A stretch of DNA of 64,000 nt from Streptomyces cucumeris (lineage in GTDB: Bacteria; Actinomycetota; Actinomycetes; Streptomycetales; Streptomycetaceae): positions 1 through 64,000 of the forward strand of contig NZ_JANCLX010000012.1 of assembly GCF_024295805.1 (NCBI RefSeq), read 5' to 3'. Under the pieces are notes generated by a model that worked only from the letters and a program-made list of their open reading frames with translations, made no database searches and was not told the origin of the DNA. This document shows positions 54,161 to 62,360 of this stretch, in pieces. The translations under genes were made by a program, and so were the position numbers. Each line of letters begins with the position of its first letter. The stretch's first letter is position 1.

Positions 54161-54193
54161 GACAGTAGACTGTCGTATCGACAGCGTGCTGTC
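54161..54193. promoter_or_regulatory. Twin palindromic operator (probable MarR site)
   Basis: GACAGTAGACTGTC (54161-54174) and GACAGCGTGCTGTC (54180-54193) are two 14-bp inverted repeats sharing GACAG / CTGTC arms, centre to centre 19 bp apart. They lie just upstream of the DJ-1/MarR operon start. Twin sites on nearly the same face of the helix suit cooperative binding of the MarR protein encoded in the operon. Confidence 0.65.
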
Positions 54194-54344
54194 AATGGGG
54201 GCCCGGTGTGGGAAGACGGCCGACCACGCCCGGCAGTGTGTCGAGAGCCACGGGAAATGCCGGACAGCATGTCGGTGACGGGCCCGGACCCCGGTCCGTA
54301 CGCTGGTCGCACCCCCGCCCCGTGAGCGATCAGAGGTAGCGAAC

Positions 54345-55706
54345 GTGTCCGTGCAGCCCACTCCCGACCCCGTCGCCGGTGCCGCCGTCAAGGCCGCGGA
54401 CCGTGCGCATGTCTTCCACTCGTGGTCCGCGCAGGGTCTGATCGACCCGCTCGCCATCGCCGGCGCCGAGGGCGCGTACTTCTGGGACTACGACGGCAAC
54501 CGCTACCTCGACTTCTCCTGTCAGCTCGTGAACACCAACATCGGCCACCAGCACCCCAAGGTCGTGGCCGCGATCCAGGAGCAGGCCGCCAAGCTGTGCA
54601 CCATCGCCCCGGGCTTCGCGGTGGACGTGCGTTCCGAGGCCGCCCGGCTGGTCGCCGAGCGCACCCCCGGTGACCTCGACAAGATCTTCTTCACCAACGG
54701 CGGTGCCGAGGCCGTGGAGAACGCGGTCCGGATGGCCCGGCTGCACACCGGCCGCCCCAAGGTGCTCTCCGCCTACCGCTCGTACCACGGCGCCACCTCC
54801 ACCGCGATCAACCTGACCGGTGACCCGCGCCGCTGGCCGTCGGACTCCGCCTCGGCCGGAGTGGTGCACTTCTGGGCGCCGTTCCTCTACCGCTCGCCCT
54901 TCCACGCGGAGAACGAGGCCCAGGAGTGCGAGCGCGCCCTGCGCCACCTCGAGGACACCATCGCCTTCGAGGGTCCGCAGACCATCGCCGCGATCGTCCT
55001 GGAGACCATCCCCGGCACCGCCGGGATCATGATCCCGCCGCCCGGCTATCTGCCCGGTGTCCGCGAGATCTGTGACCGCCACGGCATCGTCTTCGTCCTC
55101 GACGAGGTCATGGCGGGCTTCGGCCGCACCGGCCGCTGGTTCGCCGCCGAGCACTTCGACGTCGTGCCCGACCTGCTGACCTTCGCCAAGGGCGTCAACT
55201 CCGGCTATGTGCCGCTGGGCGGTGTGGCGATCTCCGCCGAGATCGCCGCCACCTTCGACCAGCGGCCCTACCCCGGCGGTCTCACCTACTCCGGCCACCC
55301 GCTGGCCTGCGCCTCCGCCGTCGCGACCATCAACACGATGGCCGAGGAGGGCATCGTGGAGAACGCCGCCGCCATCGGCGAGAACGTGATCGGCCCCGGG
55401 CTGCGCGAGATCGCCGAGCGCCACCCCTCGGTGGGCGAGGTGCGCGGAACGGGCGTCTTCTGGGCACTGGACCTGGTGAAGAACAAGGAGACCCGCGAGC
55501 CGCTGGTGCCGTACAACGCCGGTGGCCCGGCCAACCAGCCCATGGCCGACTTCGCGGCCGCCTGCAAGCGCGGCGGTCTGTGGCCCTTCGTGAACATGAA
55601 CCGCACCCATGTGGTGCCGCCGTGCACCGTCACCGAGACCGAGGCCAAGGAGGGTCTGGCCGTGCTGGACGAGGCGCTGTCCGCGGCCGACGCCCACACC
55701 GTCTGA
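54345..55706 (+). CDS. Class III PLP aminotransferase
   Basis: This 453-residue protein starts at GTG 54345 with a ribosome-binding site CAGAGGTAGC. Order: N-terminal VFHSWSAQGLIDPLAIAGAEGAYFWDYDGNRYLDF, FTNGGAEAVENAVRMAR, YRSYHGATSTA, LDEVMAGFGRTGRWFA, the PLP lysine in LLTFAKGVNSGYVPLGGV, and YSGHPLACASAVA. It resembles omega-amino-acid:pyruvate and taurine-pyruvate type transaminases. The substrate is not deducible, but the VFHSWSAQ start is shared with beta-alanine/taurine-type enzymes in memory. A terminator with T-run follows; the next gene encodes a GntR regulator that may control it. Confidence 0.88.
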   Translation: MSVQPTPDPVAGAAVKAADRAHVFHSWSAQGLIDPLAIAGAEGAYFWDYDGNRYLDFSCQLVNTNIGHQHPKVVAAIQEQAAKLCTIAPGFAVDVRSEAARLVAERTPGDLDKIFFTNGGAEAVENAVRMARLHTGRPKVLSAYRSYHGATSTAINLTGDPRRWPSDSASAGVVHFWAPFLYRSPFHAENEAQECERALRHLEDTIAFEGPQTIAAIVLETIPGTAGIMIPPPGYLPGVREICDRHGIVFVLDEVMAGFGRTGRWFAAEHFDVVPDLLTFAKGVNSGYVPLGGVAISAEIAATFDQRPYPGGLTYSGHPLACASAVATINTMAEEGIVENAAAIGENVIGPGLREIAERHPSVGEVRGTGVFWALDLVKNKETREPLVPYNAGGPANQPMADFAAACKRGGLWPFVNMNRTHVVPPCTVTETEAKEGLAVLDEALSAADAHTV

Positions 55707-55810
55707 CCGCCCTCGCACCCGGTCTGACCAAGTCAGACGCCCTGCGGCCCCGGACGGCCTCGTGTGGGCATCCGGTGTAGACCACTGCCGCACTCCGGGC
55801 ACTGTCCGCA

Positions 55811-55842
55811 ACGGCCCTCGCATATCGTGATGCGAGGGCCGT
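55811..55842 (+). terminator. Intrinsic terminator after aminotransferase
   Basis: A 13-bp perfect stem (ACGGCCCTCGCAT / ATGCGAGGGCCGT) is followed by CCGCTTTTC, about 105 bp past the stop codon. Confidence 0.82.
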
Positions 55843-55887
55843 CCGCTTTTCAGTGATCATGACGGCCGCGGAAGGAGACGGTCCTCG

Positions 55888-56580
55888 ATGCCCGTGCCCG
55901 GCACCAGCCCGGTCAAGCGGAACACCCTGCGGCAGCAGATCGCCGAGGCGCTGTGTGACGAGGTGCTCGCGGGCCGCCTCCCGGCCGGCCGGCAGTTCAC
56001 CGTCAAGGAGATCGCCGACCAGTACGGCGTCTCCGCCACCCCAGTCCGCGAGGCCCTGCTCGACCTGTGTTCGCAGGGGCTGCTGGAAGTGGAGGAGCAC
56101 CGCGGCTTCAAGGTCCACGAGTACACCATCGAGGACTTCCGGCATATGGTCGCCGCCCGCACCATGGTCGTCGAGGGGGTGTTCCGCCACTACGGCGACC
56201 AGACGCTGCGCACCATGAACCAGACGGCGCTGGCCTCGGTGCGGCGCCGGGCCGAGGAGGCCGAACGGGCCGCCCGTTCCGGTGACCTGGACATCCTGAT
56301 CGGCTACGACCTGCGCTTCTGGCGCGAGATCTGCGGTCTGGTCGGCAACCCGTACATCCTGGACTTCCTTCAGCGGCTGCGGGTGCAGACCTGGGTGTTC
56401 ACCGTGCCGTATCTGCGCCGGGTGCCCGATCTGCGCGGACTGCTGTGGGCGGGCCACTGCGAGCTCACCGCGGCGGTGACCCGGGGCGATCCGGCCACCT
56501 CCGAGCGGTTGATAGAGGCGTACAACACCCACTTCCGCACCCTGATCGAGCGGCTGGCGGAGGAGTCGGGAGCGCGCTGA
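55888..56580 (+). CDS. GntR-family regulator (FCD type)
   Basis: This 230-residue protein starts at ATG 55888 behind GGAAGGAG. The N-terminal winged helix reads LRQQIAEALCDEVLAGRLPAGRQFTVKEIADQYGVSATPVREALLDLCSQGLLEVEEHRGFKVHEY (about 14-80). The C-terminal half is an all-helical FCD effector domain (IEDFRHMVAARTMVVEGVFRHY ... LRFWREICGLVGNPYILDFLQRLRVQ ... HCELTAAVTRGDPATSERLIEAYN). FCD regulators bind organic acids or sugar acids. It may regulate the neighbouring aminotransferase or its own gene. Confidence 0.88.
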   Translation: MPVPGTSPVKRNTLRQQIAEALCDEVLAGRLPAGRQFTVKEIADQYGVSATPVREALLDLCSQGLLEVEEHRGFKVHEYTIEDFRHMVAARTMVVEGVFRHYGDQTLRTMNQTALASVRRRAEEAERAARSGDLDILIGYDLRFWREICGLVGNPYILDFLQRLRVQTWVFTVPYLRRVPDLRGLLWAGHCELTAAVTRGDPATSERLIEAYNTHFRTLIERLAEESGAR

Positions 56581-56660
56581 TCCGGCGCCCCGGACACTGC
56601 CGCGGCGGAGTGTGACGCAGAACACGCAACGCCACGGGGGTCCGAGGTGGTCCCCCACGC

Positions 56661-59204
56661 GTGCCACCTTCTCCGCCCACCCCCACCGCGGGCCGCCGGC
56701 CGACGCCGACGCCTCCGCGCGCCCCGGACACCGTCGATCTGACGGTCGTCGTCCCCGCGTACAACGAGGAGCACCGGCTGCCCCGGACCCTCGACGCGAT
56801 CTGCCGCTATCTGCGCTCCTCGCCCGGCCGGCACCCGGGCTGGGAGGTCGTGGTCGTCGACGACGGCTCCACGGACGGCACCGCCGACGCCGTCCGCGCG
56901 GCCGCGGCCACCGAGCCCCGGATCCGGCTGCTGGGTCCGCCCCCGGGCACCCTCCGCGCCACCCCCGTCACCGGCAACCACGGCAAGGGCCACGCGGTAC
57001 GGCTCGGTGTGCTCGCCTCGCGCGGCCGCCGGGTGCTGGTCACCGACGCCGATCTGGCCACCCCCATCGAGGAACTGGCGGCCCTGCACGACCGGCTCGA
57101 CGAGGGCTACGCCGCCGCCATCGGCTCCCGCGCCCACCCTCCGGAGGCCGCCGGGGCGGTGCGCCGCCATCCGCTGCGGCATCTGCTCGGCGAGGCGGGC
57201 AACCGGATCATCCGGGCGGTGGCGGTACCCGGTGTCCGCGACACCCAGTGCGGCTTCAAGCTCTTCGAGGGCGACCGGGCACGGGCGGTCTTCGGGCGTT
57301 CCCGGCTCGACGGCTGGTGCATCGATGTGGAGATCCTGCGGATGTTCCACGGCGCGCGCTGGCCGGTCGCCGAGGTGCCGGTGCGCTGGGCCCACCAGCC
57401 CGGCTCCAAGATCCGCGCCACGGACTACGCCCGGGTGCTGCTGGAACTGGTGCGGCTGCGGGTGGCGGGCGGATGGCGGCGGGTCCGGACCGCCGACCGG
57501 CTGGTGTGCCTGGGCTATCTGCTGCTGTCCGTAGTGCTGTTCCACGGGCTGTGGCGCGACCCTCAGCACCGCTATCTCGTCGACGGCGGGGAGGACCAGA
57601 ACCAGTGGGAGTGGTTCTTCGCGGTCACCGCCGACAATGTCTTCGCCCTCCGCGACCCGTTCTTCAGCACGCTGCAGAACGTCCCGTCCGGGGTGAACCT
57701 CATGGCCAACACCACCATGCCGGGCCTGTCCGTACCGCTGGCGCCCGTGACCGTCCTGTGCGGTCCGGCCCTGACCTGGGCGCTGGTGCTGACCGCCGGA
57801 CTCGCCGCGACCGCCGCCGCCTGGTACTGGCTGCTGCTGCGGCGCGTGGTGACCTCCCGCCCGGCCGCGGCCCTCGGCGGGGCGCTGTGCGCGTTCGCCC
57901 CGGGGATGGTCTCCCACGCCAACGGCCACCCCAACTTCGTGGTGCTGTTCATGCTGCCGCTGATCGTGGACCGGCTGCTGCGGCTGTGCGAACCGGACGC
58001 ACGTGCCGTACGGGACGGGGTGATCCTCGGTCTGTTCCTCACCTACCAGGTGTTCCTGGGCGAGGAGGCGCTGCTGCTGGCCGCCCTGGGGCTGCTGTTC
58101 TTCGCACTCGGTTACGCGGTCGCCCACCCCGCCGCGGCCCGTGCCGCCCGTGGTCCGCTGCTGCGCGGACTGGCCGTCGCCGGGGGCGTCGCGGTGACGC
58201 TGCTCGCCTATCCGCTGTACCGGCAGTTCTTCGGCGCCCAGTCCTACGTCAGCGTGCTGCACGGCCCGGCGGGCCATCCGCCGGGCGCGCTGGTGGAGTT
58301 CGCGGGCCGTTCGCTCGGCGGCGATCCGGCCACCGCGGACGGGCTGGCCCACAACCGCACCGAGCAGAACGCCTTCTTCGGCCGGCCGCTGCTCGCGCTC
58401 ACCGCCGCGGTGGTGGTGTGGCGGTGGCGGGAGCCGCGGGTCCGGGCGCTGGCGTGGACGGCGTTCGCCATGATGGTGCTCTCCCTGGGGCGTTCGATCC
58501 CGCTGCCGGGGACCGACCGGACGCTGCCCGGTCCGTGGCGGCCCCTCGCCCGGCTGCCGCTGCTGGAGTCGGTCATCGAGTCGCGGGTGGCGCTGGCCGC
58601 GGTGCCCGCGCTCGCCATCCTGCTGGCCCTGGCCGTCGACCGGCTGGTGCGCGAGGGCCGGAACCGTCCGCGGCGGATCGCCGGATGGGCGGTCGTCCTG
58701 GCCGCCCTGCTGCCGCTCGTGCCCACCCCGCTGGCCACCATCGACCGGGTTCCGGTGCCCCCGTTCGTCGCCGACGGCATGTGGCGGGCGTACGTCCTCG
58801 AGGGCCGCACCCTCGTGCCCGTTCCGGTGCCGGACCCCGCGTACGCCGAACCGCTGCACTGGCAGGTCACCGCCGGGTTCGGCTTCGCGCTGCCCGGCGG
58901 CTACTTCAACGGCCCCTACGGCCCGGACCGGACCGGGATCTACGGTCCGGTGCCGCGTGACACCGCCAGTCTCCTGAGCGAGGTGGTCCGCACCGGCAGA
59001 CCGCTGGGCGTCGGTCCCGCCGAGCGCCGCGCCGCCGCGGAGGACCTGCGCTTCTGGCGCGCGGGAGCGGTCGTGCTCGCCCCGCAACCGGCCGAGGGCG
59101 CGCTGCGTGTCTTCCTGGAACGGCTGCTGGGGCGGCCGGGGCAGTGGATCGGTGGCGTCTGGGTCTGGCAGGTGGCCGGAGAGGGGGTGAGCGGGGGCAC
59201 GTGA
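56661..59204 (+). CDS. GT2 glycosyltransferase fused to multi-spanning membrane domain
   Basis: This 847-residue protein starts at GTG 56661. Residues 25-265 form a GT2 polyprenyl-phosphate glycosyltransferase: LTVVVPAYNEEHRLPRTL, VVVVDDGSTDGTADAV, GNHGKGHAVRLGVLASRG, VLVTDADLATPIEEL (DxD-type) and VRDTQCGFKLFEG. From about 290 there are eleven or so membrane helices (VCLGYLLLSVVLFHGLW, ALVLTAGLAATAAAWYWLLL and more) in the style of GT-C integral-membrane transferases, with a soluble end. Together the halves could make a lipid-linked sugar and move it to a cell-wall acceptor. The gene overlaps an ECF sigma gene by 4 bp. Confidence 0.85.
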   Translation: MPPSPPTPTAGRRPTPTPPRAPDTVDLTVVVPAYNEEHRLPRTLDAICRYLRSSPGRHPGWEVVVVDDGSTDGTADAVRAAAATEPRIRLLGPPPGTLRATPVTGNHGKGHAVRLGVLASRGRRVLVTDADLATPIEELAALHDRLDEGYAAAIGSRAHPPEAAGAVRRHPLRHLLGEAGNRIIRAVAVPGVRDTQCGFKLFEGDRARAVFGRSRLDGWCIDVEILRMFHGARWPVAEVPVRWAHQPGSKIRATDYARVLLELVRLRVAGGWRRVRTADRLVCLGYLLLSVVLFHGLWRDPQHRYLVDGGEDQNQWEWFFAVTADNVFALRDPFFSTLQNVPSGVNLMANTTMPGLSVPLAPVTVLCGPALTWALVLTAGLAATAAAWYWLLLRRVVTSRPAAALGGALCAFAPGMVSHANGHPNFVVLFMLPLIVDRLLRLCEPDARAVRDGVILGLFLTYQVFLGEEALLLAALGLLFFALGYAVAHPAAARAARGPLLRGLAVAGGVAVTLLAYPLYRQFFGAQSYVSVLHGPAGHPPGALVEFAGRSLGGDPATADGLAHNRTEQNAFFGRPLLALTAAVVVWRWREPRVRALAWTAFAMMVLSLGRSIPLPGTDRTLPGPWRPLARLPLLESVIESRVALAAVPALAILLALAVDRLVREGRNRPRRIAGWAVVLAALLPLVPTPLATIDRVPVPPFVADGMWRAYVLEGRTLVPVPVPDPAYAEPLHWQVTAGFGFALPGGYFNGPYGPDRTGIYGPVPRDTASLLSEVVRTGRPLGVGPAERRAAAEDLRFWRAGAVVLAPQPAEGALRVFLERLLGRPGQWIGGVWVWQVAGEGVSGGT

Positions 59205-59797
59205 GCGGGAGCGAGACCGGGCCCGTCGCGGCACCCGGGCGGTCCGGGCCGCGGGCGGAGGCCGAGGCGGAAGTGGAGCAGACGTACACCGCGTACGTCT
59301 CCGCGAGGCTGCCCGCGCTCCGCCGGATCGCCCATCTGCTGTGCAAGGACCCGCACCGCGCCGACGACGTCGTACAGGCCACGCTGACCAAGCTGTATGT
59401 GCACTGGCGGCGGGCCCGTGCCGCCACCGACATGGACCGCTATGTGCACACCATGCTGATGCGCTGCTTCCTCAACGAACAGCGGCTCGGCTGGGCGCGG
59501 GTACGGCTGTCCGGGGCGCCGCACGAGACCCCGGGGCTGCCGCCCGCCGCCGGGGGACCGGACGTCGAGACCCGCACGGTCGTGCACACCGCACTCTCCC
59601 GGATCCCGGCGCGCCAGCGGGCGGTGCTGGTGCTGCGGTTCCTGTGCGATCTGCCGGTGGCCGAGGTGGCCGGGATCCTCGGCTGTTCGGAGGGCACCGT
59701 GAAGAGCCAGTCCGCGCGCGGTCTGGTCCGGCTGCGGGCCCAGCTCGGTGTCGAACCGCCCTCGTCCGTGACCACCGTGGGGCAGAGGAAGGAGTAG
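59201..59797 (+). CDS. SigE-family ECF sigma factor
   Basis: This 198-residue protein starts with a GTG overlapping the glycosyltransferase stop (GTGA). The region 2 sequence is visible in VEQTYTAYVSARLPALRRIAHLLCKDPHRADDVVQATLTKLYVHWRRARAATDMDRYVHTMLMRCFLNEQ, and region 4 in ALSRIPARQRAVLVLRFLCDLPVAEVAGILGCSEGTVKSQSARGLVRLR. This is the streptomycete SigE-family layout, one of many such factors that respond to envelope stress. It is directly followed by a small single-TM protein that could hold it at the membrane. Confidence 0.9.
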   Translation: MSGSETGPVAAPGRSGPRAEAEAEVEQTYTAYVSARLPALRRIAHLLCKDPHRADDVVQATLTKLYVHWRRARAATDMDRYVHTMLMRCFLNEQRLGWARVRLSGAPHETPGLPPAAGGPDVETRTVVHTALSRIPARQRAVLVLRFLCDLPVAEVAGILGCSEGTVKSQSARGLVRLRAQLGVEPPSSVTTVGQRKE

Positions 59798-59802
59798 CGG
59801 CC

Positions 59803-60285
59803 ATGCGTGACGAAGAGTTGGAGCGGGAGGCCGATCGCCTGCTCGCCCCGCTGCGCGGTCTGGAACCGGGGGCCGGCGCACCCGGGGTGGACGTGGCCCG
59901 TGCGGTGCGGCGCGGGCAGCGCCGGGTGCGCCGGCGCAAGGTGGCGGTACCGGTGGCGGCGGCGCTCGCGGTGGTGCTGGTGGCCATGGTGTTCGCGCTG
60001 GCCGTGCGGGTCCTGCCGGGCGACGGCGGCGCCCCGCCCGCCAACCGGGTGCCGGGGCCCGGTCCTGCCACCTCGGACCGGAGCCCGAGCGGGTCGCCGA
60101 GCGGGTCGCCGAGCGGGAGCCCGAGCGGGTCGCCGGGGGAGTCGCCGTCGTCGTCGCCGTCCGGATCGTCCACCGAGCCGACGCCGACGGACACCCCGAG
60201 CACGAGCGGCTCGGATGTCTCCGACCCTCCCAACACCGGCTTCTTCAACCCCTCCGCCACCAACTTCCCCAGTAGTACGGGCTGA
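59803..60285 (+). CDS. Small single-TM protein, putative anti-sigma partner
   Basis: This 160-residue protein starts at ATG 59803 behind GAAGGAG, 5 bp after the sigma gene. It has an N-terminal cytosolic segment (RDEELEREADRLLAPLRGLEPG), a TM helix (VAVPVAAALAVVLVAMVFALAV, about 47-68), and an extracytoplasmic tail of Ser-Pro-Ser-Gly repeats encoded by 12-bp tandem units (60082-60129). No zinc-type anti-sigma motif (HxxxCxxC) is seen. Position and topology suggest a regulator or anchor of the sigma factor; this is an inference. Confidence 0.65.
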   Translation: MRDEELEREADRLLAPLRGLEPGAGAPGVDVARAVRRGQRRVRRRKVAVPVAAALAVVLVAMVFALAVRVLPGDGGAPPANRVPGPGPATSDRSPSGSPSGSPSGSPSGSPGESPSSSPSGSSTEPTPTDTPSTSGSDVSDPPNTGFFNPSATNFPSSTG

Positions 60286-60399
60286 GGCGGGCGCGGCGGC
60301 GGACCGGTGGCCGACCGGTGGTCAGCACTCTTCGCGCGGCGTACGCGGGGCACTACGCTGGGCCGACCACCGACCGTACGGATACGAGAGAGAGATCGC

Positions 60400-61050
60400 G
60401 TGGCATGTGACCTCTGGCTGGTCCCCCTCGTCGACGTGTTGTGCCACAGCCCCGACAATCCCTTCGCCGAGGAGATCGCCGCGTACGACAAGGCACTCGG
60501 TGAAGCGGGTCTGCCGCCCGTGCCCGTCTTCGGCTATATGCCCGGACTGTCGGGGGATGTCGCCCCCGTCGCGGGCTTCGACTACGACGCGCTGCACTTC
60601 CTGCGCCGCGCCTACATGCTGCAACTGTGCGGACTCGCGGTCACGCCGGTGGACGAACTCGGCGGGGACTACGAGCAGTTGCTGGAGATGTTCGAGTCCA
60701 CCGCCCAGCAGTCGCACCTGGTGTGGCACTACGACCACGCCGGTGCCTATGTCCCGGTCGACTTCCCCAGTCCGCTGTCCAACGACGAACTCCTTGAAGG
60801 CGGCGGCCCGCTGGGCTCCAGCCACGGACTGCTGCGCGAACTGGAAGCGGTCGCACCGGCGCTGGGCATCGACGCCGCCAACCCCCCGCCCGCCCCCGCG
60901 CCCCCGTCCCGGCCCACCAGCCTGGAGGAACCGGCCGTCCCGGCGCCGTACGAGGACAGCCCGTTCGCACGGGAACGCCATGTGTGGCTGGGGCTGCACG
61001 CGGCGGCGACCCGCAGTCTGGGCCAGGGGTCGATGATCGTGTTCAGCTGA
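60400..61050 (+). CDS. Conserved hypothetical protein
   Basis: This 216-residue protein is read from GTG 60400, preceded by GAGAGAGAG. It starts ACDLWLVPLVDVLCHSPDNPFAEEIAAYDKAL and ends WLGLHAAATRSLGQGSMIVFS, both well defined. Prominent are PVFGYMPGLSGDVAPVAGFDYDALHFLRRAYMLQLCG and SHLVWHYDHAGAYVPVDFPSPL. Proteins with this frame are widespread in Streptomyces but have no assigned fold that I recognise. It has no signal peptide or TM helix. It stands convergent to the SLATT-like gene at 61077-61808. Confidence 0.6.
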   Translation: MACDLWLVPLVDVLCHSPDNPFAEEIAAYDKALGEAGLPPVPVFGYMPGLSGDVAPVAGFDYDALHFLRRAYMLQLCGLAVTPVDELGGDYEQLLEMFESTAQQSHLVWHYDHAGAYVPVDFPSPLSNDELLEGGGPLGSSHGLLRELEAVAPALGIDAANPPPAPAPPSRPTSLEEPAVPAPYEDSPFARERHVWLGLHAAATRSLGQGSMIVFS

Positions 61051-61076
61051 GCGCTCCGCCGGGCGTGTGCCAGCGC

Positions 61077-61808
61077 TCAGCGGGGCGGCTCCGGAGGCCG
61101 CTGCCGCGGCATATTGGGCCGGGTGCTCGGCGGCAGCGGAAAGCGGCTCGCGGGGCTCCCGCTGTCCGGGCGGGGGCCCTGGACCACCAGCGCCTGGCTG
61201 AACAGCGGCGCCGGACCGGAGCCGAAGTCCACCATCCAGCCCGAGGTCTCGGTCCGCACCAGCTCGGACACGTCCTCGCAGAACCGCCGCAGCACCGTCA
61301 GGCACCGCTCCACGGCCTCGCTCGCGGTGCCCTCGGTCGGGCCCAGCACCTCCCGTACGCTCTCCGACGCCCAGTCGAACTGCAGCGTCTCCAGCCGCCG
61401 CTGCACCGCCTGCGCCGTGGCCATGTCCCGCATCCAGCCCGAGGTCAGCCCGAAGTACCGGTCGGCCCCCGCGCAGGCCACGGCCAGCAGCAGCGCGAAG
61501 GCGCCCCAGCCGGCGCCCCGTCCGAGCACCCCGGCCAGATCCAGCAGCGGCAGTGCCGCCCCCACCACCGCCCCGGCGGCCGCCCCCACCCGCAGGCCCT
61601 GCGCGGTCCGCCGCTTCCACAGCCGGTCGGCGAGATACCACTCGGCCACCCGCAGCGCGCCCTCCTCGACCCACTGGTACACCTCGTCGAGGCGCTCCGC
61701 GGGCTCGCCCCAGTCGCCGTGCGGGAAGGGGCGACCGAGCAGGTCCCCCTGCTTCCTCGCACCCTCCGGCCGAGGGAGCCCCTCGGGCTGCATCTCCGGC
61801 TGACTCAC
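61077..61808 (-). CDS. SLATT-like 2TM protein
   Basis: This 243-residue protein is read from GTG 61808 (SQPEMQPEGLPRPEGARK). A segment around RLDEVYQWVEEGALRVAEWYLADRLWKRRTAQGLRVGAAAGAV leads into two TM helices (GAAAGAVVGAALPLLDLAGVL and WGAFALLLAVACAGADRYFG), followed by a helical stretch (MRDMATAQAVQRRLETLQFDWASESVREVLGPTEGTASEAVERCLTV). This matches the SLATT layout, a family predicted to form pores in nucleotide-sensing conflict systems. No SMODS/SLOG sensor gene is next to it, so a defence role is unproven. The C-terminus is Pro/Arg-rich. Confidence 0.65.
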   Translation of the reverse strand: MSQPEMQPEGLPRPEGARKQGDLLGRPFPHGDWGEPAERLDEVYQWVEEGALRVAEWYLADRLWKRRTAQGLRVGAAAGAVVGAALPLLDLAGVLGRGAGWGAFALLLAVACAGADRYFGLTSGWMRDMATAQAVQRRLETLQFDWASESVREVLGPTEGTASEAVERCLTVLRRFCEDVSELVRTETSGWMVDFGSGPAPLFSQALVVQGPRPDSGSPASRFPLPPSTRPNMPRQRPPEPPR

Positions 61809-61996
61809 CCGTGCGCTCCCTCTGCGGCGGCGTATCTCTGGCGTATCCCTGGCGCGCGGCTGCCGCGCGGCCCCCATTCCTACCGCCGAACGGCTGGCCA
61901 CGCGGACCCGATGAAGGGATTTCCGCCCATTAGTGGTGGCACATCGGATATAGGCGCCCCCACCCCCTCACCCGAAAGAGTGTCCCCCGACGAGCG

Positions 61997-62335
61997 TCAG
62001 GTGCGCCGGTGCCGTCCCGTGCCCTTGCCGAGCCGGGGCTGCCGGTCTCCCGCCACGCTCGCATCGGTGGGTGGCGGCAGATGTCCCAGGAACTCCCTGG
62101 CCCGGTCCGCGTTCTCCGCGACGCCGACGGTCACCCATGCGGTGCCGTCCCACTCCAGCAGCAGCCGGGGCTCGTGCGGCGCGACATGTGTCGCCCGTGC
62201 CCCATCGCCGAGGGCCACGACGCGCCGGTGTCCCACCATCTCCCGGTGCGCCGCCCGCCGCGCCTCGCGCCGCGCGGCCCAGGCGTCCAGGGGCTCGTCC
62301 GCAGGATCGGCGGAGTCGGCCGGTTCGGGGTTCAT
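61997..62335 (-). CDS. DUF6087-like small protein
   Basis: This 112-residue protein is read from ATG 62335 (a GTG at 62341 is also in frame). It begins MNPEPADSADPADEPLDAWAARREARRAAHREMVGHRRVVALG and continues RATHVAPHEPRLLLEWDGTAWVTVGVAENADRAREFLGHLPPP. That RATHVAPxxPRLLxEWDGxxWVxVGVA segment is the hallmark of DUF6087, an uncharacterised Streptomyces family. It follows the methyltransferase gene by only 25 bp on the same strand, so it may belong to the peptide cluster. The end of the protein is basic. Confidence 0.65.
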   Translation of the reverse strand: MNPEPADSADPADEPLDAWAARREARRAAHREMVGHRRVVALGDGARATHVAPHEPRLLLEWDGTAWVTVGVAENADRAREFLGHLPPPTDASVAGDRQPRLGKGTGRHRRT

Positions 62336-62360
62336 GGCCACCGACGGTACCCCGTTCCGG

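Noticed and set aside
56370..59234. Long minus-strand frame opposite the glycosyltransferase gene
   Set aside because: Composition is Arg/Gln/His-rich as expected of an antisense shadow; the plus-strand gene has clear GT2 motifs.
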